In this document: piece by piece, positions 42,893 through 51,963 of the stretch | Position numbering within the stretch: position 1 is the stretch's first letter | Layout: each line of letters begins with the position of its first letter | NCBI GenBank assembly: GCA_963744225.1 | Contig: CAVUSV010000003.1 | Span: forward strand, 682,001 to 746,000 | Length of the DNA: 64,000 nucleotides | From: Bog-473 sp963744225 | GTDB lineage: Bacteria > Actinomycetota > Acidimicrobiia > Acidimicrobiales > RAAP-2 | Direction of reading: 5' to 3' | Notes under the pieces: model-generated | What the model saw: only the letters and a program-made list of their open reading frames with translations | The model's database searches: none | What the model was told of the DNA's origin: nothing | Made by a program: the position numbers and the translations under genes

Positions 42893-43971
42893 CGGTTGCG
42901 GTCGTGACCCAGCATGGAGACTGGAGCGCGTCGACCCGCTACCGGGCCCTCCAGCACGTTGGTCGACTGAGCGAACGACTGGGTGTCGTGGACGCCTTCC
43001 CGGCTGATGACCGACCAGATCGGCGGCCCGGCAGAGTCGGTCAGGTGCGGTACTTTGCCGATCATGGAGTGCGCTATGCCTCGCGGTACCACCAGCTGCA
43101 CGGGCTTCTGAAGGAGTACGACTCGCTCTTCGTCCAACGGGGTCTGTATGCACTGGGTCCAGGATGCATCGCCAGACTTGTTGAGAGGTTCCAAGGTCGT
43201 GTGGTCTTCGACCTCGACGACGCGCTCTACGCAGAGACGCCCTCCATGCGCGGCAAGGGCCGAGGAGCCCGATGGCTCTACGGACCGCACCAGATGACAA
43301 GGATCTTGGGCCGGGCCGACGCTCTGATCGTGAGCACGCCAGCGCTGGCAGAGCACCTTCCCACTCCGCCCGGAGGCGTCACGATACTGCCGACGGTCCC
43401 GGATCCAACGATGTACGCCCCGGCAGTACATACGGAGTCGGATCACCTGATCGGGTGGGCCGGGACCAGCGGCGGCATCCGCTACTTGGATCCGCTTCGT
43501 CCCGTGTTCGCCAGGCTGGAAGACGAGGGTCTTGCTCGGCTGCAAGTCGTGTCGTCGCACCCCTGGTCGGGCCCGTCGGAGTTCCGGGAATGGCGATTGT
43601 CCGATGAGCCGGCGCTGTTCTCGTCGTTCGCGGTTGGCATCATGCCACTCCCGGACACCGCGTACGCCCGGGCAAAAGCGGGCTTCAAGCTGCTGCAATA
43701 CATGTCCGCCGGGCTCCCCGTTGTCGCCAGTCCAGTCGGGATCAACAGGAACCTCGTCGAGGGCTCGGGTGCGGGATTTCTGGCTGACAGTCCCGAACAA
43801 TGGGAAGAGGCGCTGAGGACGCTGCTCGCGGACCCCGATCTGAGAAGGCGCCTCGGGTCATCTGGCCGAACATTCGTGGCGAACTACGCAAACCTCGAGG
43901 ATCAGGCAGACAAAATCGCTGCACTTCTCGCTGGACCTTCAGCTCCGGCACGCCGGGAAACGGCCGATTGA
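42883..43971 (+). CDS. Glycosyltransferase (GT4-like) on the plus strand
   Basis: 362 residues from GTG 42883 (or ATG 42889). VVTQHGDWSASTRYRALQHV at the N-terminus, VVFDLDDALY near residue 110, LIGWAGTSGGIRYLDPLRPV near 190, FSSFAVGIMPLPDTAYARAKAGFK and KLLQYMSAGLPVVASPVG (donor site). DDALY is typical of a group of actinobacterial EPS glycosyltransferases. Divergent from the main operon; likely part of the same pathway. Confidence 0.82.
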   Translation: MSMTVAVVTQHGDWSASTRYRALQHVGRLSERLGVVDAFPADDRPDRRPGRVGQVRYFADHGVRYASRYHQLHGLLKEYDSLFVQRGLYALGPGCIARLVERFQGRVVFDLDDALYAETPSMRGKGRGARWLYGPHQMTRILGRADALIVSTPALAEHLPTPPGGVTILPTVPDPTMYAPAVHTESDHLIGWAGTSGGIRYLDPLRPVFARLEDEGLARLQVVSSHPWSGPSEFREWRLSDEPALFSSFAVGIMPLPDTAYARAKAGFKLLQYMSAGLPVVASPVGINRNLVEGSGAGFLADSPEQWEEALRTLLADPDLRRRLGSSGRTFVANYANLEDQADKIAALLAGPSAPARRETAD

Positions 43972-44036
43972 CCTCCTTTGCTCGGATTGGTGCCGGCCCG
44001 GACGAGCGGCGAGTCGCCCGGGCGGCGCTGAGAGCA

Positions 44037-44768
44037 TCAACTGGCGCCCCTGGCCAGCCCTCCCAACAACCTGGCGACGAGGTCAGGACGGCAGAGAAAC
44101 GGTGAATGGTCCGTCCGCCACTCAATGACCGAACCACACCGTCGAGCCATGACGCGCTGGAGGTCAGGGTGAACGGCCATGTCATTGGCGCACACGACGT
44201 ACGTGGACGGCTTGGTCCGCCAGGCGATCGCCTCCGGTGCGTCCTGCAAGGTGACGAGCGGCTGAGGCCCCAGGCGGGCGAGCGCGAAGTCGACGGCCTC
44301 CGCGTCGCAGGAGTTGTAGAGACACTCGGTCGCGCCGCCGCGGTCGAGAGTGATCAGGTCGCCCGGCTCCATCATGAAGGCCGCACCCAGGTTGGGCCGA
44401 CCCTCATGGGAGATCTGGGCCGCCTCCATCTCAGACATCGCCGCGCTCACGCACGATTCGCCGGCGTCGAGCGCGAACGCGGCGATGTAGACAAGATGCT
44501 GGACCGCGGGATGGGCCCCCGCCTCGGTGATCACGGCTCCCCCATAAGAGTGGCCGACGAGTACCGCTGCACCGCCGAGCTCGTCGAGTGTCTCTCGGAC
44601 TCGCGCTGCATCAGCGTGCAGGTCACCGAGTGCGCCTTCGTCTTCGCCGTGGCCCGGGAGATCGAGAGCAGTGGCGGTAATGCCCGCCGAAGCGAGGAGG
44701 GGGAGCACCCGATCCCACGCCCACGCGCCGTGCCACGCCCCATGCACCAGGACCACTGTTCGTTCCAT
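44037..44768 (-). CDS. Alpha/beta-fold hydrolase
   Basis: 243 residues from ATG 44768. VLVHGAWHGAWAWD (oxyanion HG), nucleophile elbow GHSYGG (Ser near residue 94), and catalytic His in TDHSPFL near the end. Closest by motif to the salicylate-esterase/hydroxynitrile-lyase-like group (LVHGAWHGAW). Substrate unknown. Divergent from the cupin gene, with only 52 bases between starts. Confidence 0.82.
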   Translation of the reverse strand: MERTVVLVHGAWHGAWAWDRVLPLLASAGITATALDLPGHGEDEGALGDLHADAARVRETLDELGGAAVLVGHSYGGAVITEAGAHPAVQHLVYIAAFALDAGESCVSAAMSEMEAAQISHEGRPNLGAAFMMEPGDLITLDRGGATECLYNSCDAEAVDFALARLGPQPLVTLQDAPEAIAWRTKPSTYVVCANDMAVHPDLQRVMARRCGSVIEWRTDHSPFLCRPDLVARLLGGLARGAS

Positions 44769-44820
44769 CACCCCAAAGCTAGAGCGCCCGGCCCGCGTCG
44801 GTCGGACCTACGATGCTCTC

Positions 44821-45390
44821 GTGACGCTCGCCGTCGACGACATCGTGACCCGGTGCCAAGGCGCTCTGTCCGAACACACGCCCGTACTAGCCGTGCGCGC
44901 TGTCCTCGAAGAGCTCATTGGGGAGCCGGGGACGCTCGAAGCGGCGCTCGGCCCGGTCGTCGCAGGCGGCATCACCACGCTCCACAACGATGCCGAGCTG
45001 ACCATCCTCCACGTGGCCTGGACCCCGGGGATGGCCCTCAACCCGCACGAACACCGGATGTGGGCCGTGATCGGCATGTACGGCGGGCAAGAGGACAACG
45101 CGTTCTATCGCCGCATTCCAGGCGGTCTTGAGCCGTCGGGCGGTCGGGAGCTGCCCGCCGGTGACGTCCTCGTGCTCGGGGACGACGTGGTGCACTCCGT
45201 CACAAATTCCCGTCGGGAGTTCGCCGTCGCCCTCCACGTGTACGGCGGTGACTTCTTCGGGGTCGAACGCTCGGAGTGGGCCTTCGATTCCTACGAGGAG
45301 CGACCGCGTGACTTCACGAGAACCCGGCGGCTCTTCGAGGAGGCCAACGCCCGCTGGCGCTCTGAACAACCGACCCGCATGGAAACCTGA
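44821..45390 (+). CDS. Cupin-fold metal enzyme (cysteine-dioxygenase-like, COG5553 type)
   Basis: 189 residues from GTG 44821. NPHEHRMWAVIGMYGGQEDNAFYRR near residue 80 holds the HxH...E metal site, and VVHSVTN near 125 the third His. Related proteins are annotated as predicted double-stranded beta-helix metalloenzymes near cysteine dioxygenase. No partner genes point to a substrate. Confidence 0.72.
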   Translation: MTLAVDDIVTRCQGALSEHTPVLAVRAVLEELIGEPGTLEAALGPVVAGGITTLHNDAELTILHVAWTPGMALNPHEHRMWAVIGMYGGQEDNAFYRRIPGGLEPSGGRELPAGDVLVLGDDVVHSVTNSRREFAVALHVYGGDFFGVERSEWAFDSYEERPRDFTRTRRLFEEANARWRSEQPTRMET

Positions 45391-45432
45391 CGAAGGATCG
45401 AGCCCGCCCCACCTCCTCTCAGGTCACCGTGC

Positions 45433-46683
45433 TCACCCGGCGAAATCCCAGCTGCCGCCCTTCTCGTAGTGGTGCAGGACGTTCTTTGCGATGAGGATGC
45501 GATGCACCTCGTCGGGCCCGTCGGCCAGGCGCAGCGTGCGGGCGCCGAGGTACATCTGGGCCAGCGGCAGGTCATTGGTGACCCCCGCCGCCCCCCAGAC
45601 CTGAATGGCCCGGTCGACGACGCGGCTGTAGGCGGCCGGCACGAAGACCTTGATGGCACTGATCTCTGTACGCGCCTGCGGGTCGCCCTTGTCCACCTTT
45701 TCCGCGGCATGGATCGTCATGAGGCGGGCCGCCTGGAGGTCCATATAGCTGTCGGCCACGAAGCCCTGCATGAACTGCTTGTCCTTGAGGAGGCCGCCGT
45801 GCACCTCGCGGGTCAGCAGGCGCTCGACCATCAGGTCAAAGGCGCGCCACATCTGGCCCACGGAATTCATGCAGTGGAAGATCCGTCCGGCGCCGAGGCG
45901 GTCCTGGGCCGCCCGGTGGCCGTCGCCCACCTGGCCGAGCAGGTTCTCCTGGGGGACGCGGACCTGGTCGTAGCGCACCTCGCAGTGATCCGACTTCGGG
46001 CTGCCCCAGATCCCGATGCCGCGCTCGATGATGACCCCAGGCGTCGACGTCGGCACGATGATCTGGACCATCCGCCCCGGCCCTTCGTCGTCCTTTGATT
46101 CCTTGGCCCGGCACATGACGATGAAGAAGTCCGCAGCGAGCCCGTTCGAGGTGAACCACTTGTGCCCGTTGATCACCCACTCGTCCCCCTCGCGGATGGC
46201 CGTGGTCTGAATGGAGCGTGGGTCCGAGCCAGCGTTCTCCGGCTCGGTCATGGAGAAGCCGGACTGCATCGTCCCCTCGACGAGCGGGAGGAGCCACTTT
46301 TTCTTCTGTTCCTCCGTCCCGTACTTGACCAAGATGGTTTGGTTTCCCGAGTTCGGTGCGACGACGCCGAACAGCGAGGCCGCACCCACGGCGTACGCGA
46401 GGATCTCGTTCATATAGGCGTGCGCCATGAAGTCGATACCCATGCCGCCGTACTCAGGGGGGAGATGGGGAGCCCAGAGTCCCTCGGCCTTCACCGTCTC
46501 TTGAATCTGCCGCCGGAGCTCCTTGGCCTCCGCTCGGTCGGCGTCAGTCACAGTGCTGCCGCGGGCATGCCACAACAGAGACTCGTTGGGCAGGATCTTC
46601 TCGTTGACGATGCGGGCCGTGCGGAGCCGAATGTCGTTGATGTCGTCATTCAGCCCGGGGATGGGCGTGACGTTGATGGGCAT
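45433..46683 (-). CDS. Acyl-CoA dehydrogenase family protein
   Basis: 416 residues. FAD-binding helices, FSMTEPENAGSDP near residue 142 (signature 1), KWFTSNGLAADF, and signature 2 at the C-terminus (QVWGAAGVTNDLPLAQMY). Lacks the usual catalytic Glu in the ACAD loop as far as I can see, but has ARTLRLADGPDEVHR, which is kept in the FadE/long-chain group. Oxidises an acyl-CoA to the 2-enoyl-CoA with FAD. Downstream of NDH-2 on the same strand. Confidence 0.88.
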   Translation of the reverse strand: MPINVTPIPGLNDDINDIRLRTARIVNEKILPNESLLWHARGSTVTDADRAEAKELRRQIQETVKAEGLWAPHLPPEYGGMGIDFMAHAYMNEILAYAVGAASLFGVVAPNSGNQTILVKYGTEEQKKKWLLPLVEGTMQSGFSMTEPENAGSDPRSIQTTAIREGDEWVINGHKWFTSNGLAADFFIVMCRAKESKDDEGPGRMVQIIVPTSTPGVIIERGIGIWGSPKSDHCEVRYDQVRVPQENLLGQVGDGHRAAQDRLGAGRIFHCMNSVGQMWRAFDLMVERLLTREVHGGLLKDKQFMQGFVADSYMDLQAARLMTIHAAEKVDKGDPQARTEISAIKVFVPAAYSRVVDRAIQVWGAAGVTNDLPLAQMYLGARTLRLADGPDEVHRILIAKNVLHHYEKGGSWDFAG

Positions 46684-46720
46684 AGGTCCCCCGTTGTGGT
46701 CGTCTTGTTCGGGCCGAACC

Positions 46721-48040
46721 TTAGGAGGATTTCGTCGCTTGCTCTGCCCGGTCCACCCAACGGCCGGTCAGTGCCCTTTCGTAGCGACCCCGGCCGATGA
46801 AGCTGACGGCCCAGCGGGCCAGCGCTCCGAAGCGGTTCTTGAACCCGGTGAGGAAGGTGATGTGCACGACGAGCCAGAGCAACCATCCGACGAACCCGCC
46901 CACCCGGAGGGGGCCGACCTTGGCCACAGCGCGGAAGCGGGAGATCACCGCCAACGTCCCGAGGTCGTGGTAGCGGAGCGGCTTGGCCGGTTTCCCTTCG
47001 AGACGTCGCACGATGGTCCGGGCAGCGTGGATCCCCGACTGGATGGCCACTTCGGCCACACCCGGGAGCTCGTTGAGCGCCATCAGGTCGCCCACGACGA
47101 AGATCTCAGGGTGTCCCGGCACAGAGCAGTCGGGTTCGACGAGGATCCGCCCCGACTTGTCGATCGGAACGCCGGCGGCATCAGCGAGTGTGGCCCCGAG
47201 GCCCGAGCCGCGTGTCCCAGCCGCCCACACTTTCGTTGCGGCCGGGACCCGCTCCGTTGCGCCGTCCTTCTTGGTGATCTCGACGCCCGTCTCGTCCAGG
47301 TTGGTCACCATGGCGCCCAAGTGGATCTCGACGCCCATGCGGGTGAGGTCGCGTGCCGTCAGGCGCGAGAGGCGAGGGCCCATCGACCCGACCAGCCCGT
47401 CGAGGCCCTCGACCAGGACGACGCGGGTGTCGCGGGGGTCGATGACGCGGTAGTTCCGGTGGAGTGCCCGTCGCGAGAGCTCCTTGAGCTGTCCTGCCAT
47501 CTCGACGCCGGTTGGGCCGCCCCCCACCACCACGAACGTCATCAGGCGGCGCCGGGCCTCGGCATCGGGCTCGGCCTCGGCCAGCTCGAAGGCGCCGTAG
47601 ATCTGGCCCCGCAACGCCAGCGCGTCGTCGAGGGACTTCATGCCCAAGGCCGCGGCGCGGAATTCGTCGTGTCCGAAGTAGGAGGACGTCGCACCACTAG
47701 CGATGATCAGGCTGTCGTAGCCGATCGTCAGTGGCCGGCCGAACTCGTCGGCGTGGACCTCCCGCGCCGCGACGTCGATGTGCTCGGCCTCCGCGAGCAG
47801 GACGCGCACGGACTTGTGCTTCCGCAGCACGTCGCGGATGGCAGGGGCGATCTGTCCCTCCGAGAGGATGCCGGTCGCCACCTGATAAAGAAGCGGCTGA
47901 AAGAGATGATGGTTGGTCCGGTTGATGAGGGTCACCCGGACCGGCGCCCGCCTGAGCGCACGGGTCGCGAAGAGGCCTCCGAAGCCGCATCCGATGATCA
48001 CGACGTGGTGTCGCCCGTCGCCGGGGTCGACGCTCGTCAC
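46721..48040 (-). CDS. Type II NADH dehydrogenase-like FAD oxidoreductase
   Basis: 439 residues from GTG 48040. FAD site VVIIGCGFGGLFATRALR near residue 13, NAD site VVVGGGPTGVEMAGQLKEL near 165, VWAAGTRGSGLG and FVVGDLMAL (second FAD motif near 300), and a C-terminal hydrophobic segment (VGWLLWLVVHITFLTGF) that would bind to the membrane, as in NDH-2 (Ndh). Passes electrons from NADH to quinone without pumping protons. GTGA overlap with the Nudix gene. Confidence 0.86.
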   Translation of the reverse strand: MTSVDPGDGRHHVVIIGCGFGGLFATRALRRAPVRVTLINRTNHHLFQPLLYQVATGILSEGQIAPAIRDVLRKHKSVRVLLAEAEHIDVAAREVHADEFGRPLTIGYDSLIIASGATSSYFGHDEFRAAALGMKSLDDALALRGQIYGAFELAEAEPDAEARRRLMTFVVVGGGPTGVEMAGQLKELSRRALHRNYRVIDPRDTRVVLVEGLDGLVGSMGPRLSRLTARDLTRMGVEIHLGAMVTNLDETGVEITKKDGATERVPAATKVWAAGTRGSGLGATLADAAGVPIDKSGRILVEPDCSVPGHPEIFVVGDLMALNELPGVAEVAIQSGIHAARTIVRRLEGKPAKPLRYHDLGTLAVISRFRAVAKVGPLRVGGFVGWLLWLVVHITFLTGFKNRFGALARWAVSFIGRGRYERALTGRWVDRAEQATKSS

Positions 48041-48460
48041 AGCTGGTTGTCCACGACGGTCTGGACGTAGAGCGCCAAGGGCATGGTCTTGACCTCCTCT
48101 GGCGTGAACCACCCCACCGCATCGGTGGTGCCGCCAATCTCGGGCCGGAGGGTCCCCTCCCACGACTCCACCCTGTAGATGAGGCGGATGGTGTGCAGGC
48201 TGGTGCCGTCTGGAATGGTCCGCACATCGGAGAGCACCTCGAGGAGGGGCCCGAGTGAGACGGTCAGGCCCGACTCCTCCGCGATCTCCCTGCGGAGCGA
48301 CTCCGGCGGGCTCTCGCCGTGCTGGACGCCTCCACCGGGTAGGAACCAACGCCCCCGCATGTTCAGGGTGGTCGAGGCTCGCGGCCAGCAAGAGTCGCCC
48401 CTCGGCGTCCCGACAGACGCCGTAGGCGGCGATCCTTTGGCGCTGCTTCTGCCTGGACAC
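48037..48460 (-). CDS. Nudix hydrolase, one frameshift
   Basis: About 140 residues when repaired. Nudix box GGGVQHGESPPESLRREIAEESGL with the REx2EExG core. GTG 48460 starts RQKQRQRIAAYGVCRDAEGR in one frame; after one extra base in the GC-rich stretch at about 48378-48384 the rest follows in another (RASTTLNMRGRWFLPGGGV). Without repair, only a longer non-homologous reading from 48669 would start it. Cleaves nucleoside diphosphates linked to another moiety; substrate unknown. Convergent/overlapping on its 5' side with no other gene. Confidence 0.78.
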
Positions 48461-48556
48461 ACCGGAGATGCTTGTCCGAGCCGGAGTGACCCGCCAACTC
48501 CAGGGGAAACTACCCTGGCCGGGGCCGTCGCGGCCCGGAGCGAAAGAGGTGCGCAC

Positions 48557-49024
48557 ATGGATACAGCGGCCGAGCTGGAGGCCATACGGCGCGTGAAGTA
48601 CGCGTACTTCCGCACGTTGGACCTCAAGCAGTTCGAGGAGCTCGGCGATCTGCTGGCTGAGGACGCCACCGCGTCCTACGAGGACGGCCAGACCGTGCTC
48701 GAGGGTCGGACGGCCATCGTCTCTTGGCTCAAGGCGGTCCTCGGCGACCCCGGCATCGTGACCGAGCACCACGGCCATCATCCCGAGATCACCTTCACAT
48801 CGGAGACCACGGCCCACGGCCTTTGGTACCTGCAGGATCGCGTCATCGTCGCCAAAGCCGACGTAGAGATCGGGGGAACGGCCTTCTACGACGACCGCTA
48901 TCGGCTGACGGAGGAAGGCTGGCGCATCGCACACACGGGATATACCCGCGTCTTTGAGGAACAGCGCAGCCACTCGACCCTCGCCGTGCGTTCGTTCACC
49001 TCTCGCTTCGGCGCAGAAGGTTGA
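48557..49024 (+). CDS. SnoaL-like (NTF2-fold) protein
   Basis: 155 residues from ATG 48557. ELEAIRRVKYAYFRTLDLKQ, LLAEDATASYEDG and VEIGGTAFYDDRYRLTEEGW fit the SnoaL/nuclear-transport-factor-2 fold used by small isomerases, cyclases and dehydratases (limonene epoxide hydrolase-like, ketosteroid isomerase-like). His-rich TEHHGHHPEI could line the pocket. Function not assigned. Confidence 0.75.
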   Translation: MDTAAELEAIRRVKYAYFRTLDLKQFEELGDLLAEDATASYEDGQTVLEGRTAIVSWLKAVLGDPGIVTEHHGHHPEITFTSETTAHGLWYLQDRVIVAKADVEIGGTAFYDDRYRLTEEGWRIAHTGYTRVFEEQRSHSTLAVRSFTSRFGAEG

Positions 49025-49048
49025 CCTGGCTCGTGCGTACCGTCCTGG

Positions 49049-50047
49049 TCAGGGGCGCCGGTCTGGACTGAAGGTGAAATTCGGGTCGAAGAGGGTGGCC
49101 GGCTCGAGGACCTTCTCAATCGCCTCGACGAAGTCGGGCTCGAGCACGACATCGAGCGCCTTGACGTTCTCGGCGATCTGCTCGGGCCGGCTGGCGCCGA
49201 CGATGGCGCTGCTCACGTTCTCGTTCTGCAGCACCCACGCCAGCCCCACCGCCGCGGGGGTGTAGCCGGCCTCCCGGCACAGCGCGACGTAGGCCTGCAC
49301 CGGCTCAAGTACCTCGTCGCGCAGGAGCCAGCTCATTTCCCCACCCTCCGGGCCCATCGCTCGGGAGCCCTCCGGCGGGCTGGACGCTCCCGGGAGGTAC
49401 TTTCCAGTCAGGACGCCCTGTGCGAGCGGCGACCACACGATCTGGCTGACGCCCTCCTTCTCGCACAATGGAACGACCTCCGCCTCGATGACCCGCCAGA
49501 TCAAGGAGTATTGGGGCTGATTGGAGACGATGCGGTCGAAACCCATCTCGTCGGCGAGGCGCAGCGCGTCCTCGATCTGCGCCGCCGTCCACTCCGAGAC
49601 ACCGATGTAGTGCACCTTGCCCTGGCGGACGAGGTCGTCGAAGGCCTGCATCGTCTCCTCCAGCGGTGCCTCGTAGTCGAAACGATGAGCTTGGAGGAGG
49701 TCGACGTGGTCGGTCTGCAGCCGTTCGAGGGATGCGTGGAGCGATTCCATGATGTGCTTGCGTGACAGGCCACGATTGTTGGGATTGGGCCCCGTGGGCC
49801 AGTAGACCTTGGTGAAGATCTCGATGGAGTCACGCCGTACACCCTTGAGCGCTCGGCCCAGCACCGACTCGGCCCGCCCGATGGCATACACGTCGGCCGT
49901 GTCGAAGGTGGTGATGCCCTCGTCCAGCGCCGCCTTCACGCACGCAGCCGCCGCATCATCCTCAATCTGGCTTCCATGAGTGATCCAGTTGCCGTAGGAG
50001 AGAGCGGAGACAAGCATGCCTGAGCGTCCGAGGTGTCGGTAGTCCAT
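49049..50047 (-). CDS. Aldo/keto reductase
   Basis: 332 residues. NADPH-dependent TIM-barrel reductase: GITTFDTADVYAIGRAESVLGRAL near residue 45 (catalytic Asp/Tyr), IFTKVYWPTG (Lys), DLLQAHRFD (His) and WSPLAQGVLTGKYLPG near 208. Close in pattern to voltage-gated-K-channel beta/KAB-type AKRs. Divergent from arfB, sharing a 38-base intergenic region. Confidence 0.9.
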   Translation of the reverse strand: MDYRHLGRSGMLVSALSYGNWITHGSQIEDDAAAACVKAALDEGITTFDTADVYAIGRAESVLGRALKGVRRDSIEIFTKVYWPTGPNPNNRGLSRKHIMESLHASLERLQTDHVDLLQAHRFDYEAPLEETMQAFDDLVRQGKVHYIGVSEWTAAQIEDALRLADEMGFDRIVSNQPQYSLIWRVIEAEVVPLCEKEGVSQIVWSPLAQGVLTGKYLPGASSPPEGSRAMGPEGGEMSWLLRDEVLEPVQAYVALCREAGYTPAAVGLAWVLQNENVSSAIVGASRPEQIAENVKALDVVLEPDFVEAIEKVLEPATLFDPNFTFSPDRRP

Positions 50048-50085
50048 GGCCCGGAGCGTACCCCGGGTGCTCGTACGCTCGTCGT

Positions 50086-50505
50086 GTGACGTCCGAGGAG
50101 ACTTTGCACGTGCACCGCGGCCTGGACCTGCCGCTGGCGGAGATCGCTTGGCGGGCCACGACGTCCGGTGGCCCGGGAGGTCAGCACGCCAACCGCACGC
50201 TCAGCCGGGTGGAGGTGCAATTCGACGTTGAAGCGTCGCCCACGCTCGGACCGCGCCAGCGGGCGCGGCTCTTGGAGCGCCTCGGCCCGATCGTGCGGGC
50301 GAGTGCCTCGGAATCGCGTTCGCAAGCGCGCAATCGGGAGCTGGCGTTGGCGCGCCTGGCTCGCAAGCTCGATGCCGGCCTGCGGGTGCAGCCGGCCCGG
50401 ATGCCGACACGGCCGACGAAGAGCTCGCAGGCGCGTCGGGTCGAGGCCAAGCGGCGGCGCGCCCAGACGAAGCGGCGGCGGCAGCGGCCCGGCGAGGACG
50501 ACTGA
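50086..50505 (+). CDS. arfB: Alternative ribosome-rescue factor ArfB (YaeJ)
   Basis: 139 residues from GTG 50086. The release-factor GGQ motif is in TSGGPGGQHANRT at residues 26-38 and a long basic C-terminal tail (KSSQARRVEAKRRRAQTKRR) enters the empty mRNA channel, as in known ArfB. It releases stalled peptides from nonstop ribosomes. Its last 9 codons and stop lie inside the first unit of the 182-bp tandem repeat. Confidence 0.87.
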   Translation: MTSEETLHVHRGLDLPLAEIAWRATTSGGPGGQHANRTLSRVEVQFDVEASPTLGPRQRARLLERLGPIVRASASESRSQARNRELALARLARKLDAGLRVQPARMPTRPTKSSQARRVEAKRRRAQTKRRRQRPGEDD

Positions 50506-50850
50506 GCAAAGGGCAGCGCGCTCGGCGCGTCACAAGGCTGTGCCGTTCCTCGGCGGAGGCACGGAAAACTCTCAACGAATCGGTTGATAGTTTCTGGAGA
50601 CAGGTGGCGGATGCCTCTGGCGAAACCGTCCCTCGGACCGGCACGGGGATACCCCAACGGCGGCGGCGTCCCGGCGAGGACGACTGACTAAAGGGCAGTG
50701 CGCTCGGCGCGTGACAAGGCTGTGCCGTTCCTCGGCGGAGGCGCGGAACACTCTTAACGAATCGGTTGATAGTTTCTGGAGACAGGTGGCGGACGCCTCT
50801 AGCGAAACCGTCCCTCGGACCGGCACGGGGATACCCCAACGGCGGCGCCG
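50476..50850. repeat. 182-bp tandem duplication between arfB and surE
   Basis: Unit 1 (50476-50657) and unit 2 (50658-50839, plus 11 bases) match over nearly their whole length: 9 differences in the 167 aligned bases 50491-50657, about 95 percent. Each unit contains a strong hairpin (CCGTTCCTC/GAGGCACGG around a GGCG loop), a 28-bp near-palindrome with arms AAACTCTCAAC and GTTGATAGTTT (one mismatch in unit 1) and GGGGATACCCC. The repeat starts inside the arfB 3' end. A second ArfB tail and stop (RRRPGEDD) are thus present as a copy. No open frame inside has convincing coding character. Confidence 0.9.
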
Positions 50851-50893
50851 ACCGCCGCCCCGGTTTCAGCAGCTAAGCGAGCAGCTCAGCTAG

Positions 50894-51823
50894 CTAGCGA
50901 AAACTGAAATGCGAGAGAGCCGGGGCCAGCCCCTGGTCGAGCTGACCCAGGAGTTCGGGATCCTCCTCGGCCCGCGGGCCCCGTAGCGCGGTGAGGGCGG
51001 CGTAGCCCTGAGCGACGAGCGTCGCGTCCTCGGCACCTGCGTCCGCCAGGCCGAGGTCGCCCGAGTGCGGGAAGGGGGATCCGACCGTCAGGACAATCTC
51101 CCCCTTCTCCTCGGGCTCGCCCTCCATGACCGAGCGCGCCGCCTCTGCGGCCGCCGGGCCCTCGATCTCCTCCTCGTTCGGGGCTTCCCAGGTACCCGAG
51201 CCTCGGGCCGCCTTGATCAGCCCCGCTCCGCTCACCCGGGCCCAGCGCAAGCCGCGGATGTCGGCCAGGGGCAGGTGCGGCACATTGAGGTTGAGGACAG
51301 TCCGCACCGGCGCCGCCAACAGCATCGGAATGAGTGCCACCGCCAGATCCGCCGCCGACTCCCACGGATCAGGTTCGGCGCCGACACGCAGGGACACCGC
51401 CAGCGCGCTGATTCCGAGTTGGCTGGCCGTCAGGGCCGCGCCGACCGTGCCGGAGTGGAGTACCGAGCGGCCCACGTTGACGCCGTGGTTGATGCCGGAG
51501 AGCACCAGGTCGGGCCTCGGACCGACCGCCCCGAGCGTGCCCGCGATCACCGAGAGAGCTGGCGATGCGTCGAGCCCGTAGGCCTCGACGTCCTCAGCAC
51601 CTTCGATGACGGCGCGTTGGTAGCCGATGGTCGTCCTGTCGGTGACCGAGCCGACTGCCGCGCTGGCCCCGCTGTAATTGGAGCTCGGGGCCATGACGAT
51701 GATCTCGTGCGGAGAGTCCCTCTCGCCGGGGTCCGACCGCTCGGCCCAGTCGACGAGCGCCCTCGTCAGCGCTGCCAGACCGGGCGCCGTCACCCCGTCG
51801 TCGTTGGTGACGAGAATCCTCAC
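50894..51823 (-). CDS. surE: 5'/3'-nucleotidase SurE
   Basis: 309 residues. MRILVTNDDGVTAPGL (metal-binding Asp pair), MAPSSNYSGASAAVG, GINHGVNVG and LNLNVPHLP are the standard SurE landmarks. Removes phosphate from nucleoside monophosphates. It is some 50 residues longer than short SurE proteins at the C-terminus, with an Ala/Glu-rich EEEIEGPAAAEAARSVMEG insert. Convergent with arfB, with the tandem repeat in between. Confidence 0.88.
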   Translation of the reverse strand: MRILVTNDDGVTAPGLAALTRALVDWAERSDPGERDSPHEIIVMAPSSNYSGASAAVGSVTDRTTIGYQRAVIEGAEDVEAYGLDASPALSVIAGTLGAVGPRPDLVLSGINHGVNVGRSVLHSGTVGAALTASQLGISALAVSLRVGAEPDPWESAADLAVALIPMLLAAPVRTVLNLNVPHLPLADIRGLRWARVSGAGLIKAARGSGTWEAPNEEEIEGPAAAEAARSVMEGEPEEKGEIVLTVGSPFPHSGDLGLADAGAEDATLVAQGYAALTALRGPRAEEDPELLGQLDQGLAPALSHFSFR

Positions 51824-51963
51824 TTGTCCTCACCCTACCGGCCACGGCCTGGGCAGGCAGGAGCTGTCACAGGGCGTTCTTCCCCCGGTCACCGTGCCTT
51901 CACCTGCTGGCGGATTGCCCCCTCACCCCCGCGGAGTTCCTGGTCTGCTTCAATTCACTCGCA

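Noticed and set aside
42562..43800. 412-codon minus-strand open frame
   Set aside because: It is antisense to a clear glycosyltransferase gene and has low-complexity composition without motifs.
50201..50839. Long minus-strand open frames over arfB and the tandem repeat
   Set aside because: They are Arg/Pro/Ser-rich antisense readings that repeat with the duplication and have no family likeness.
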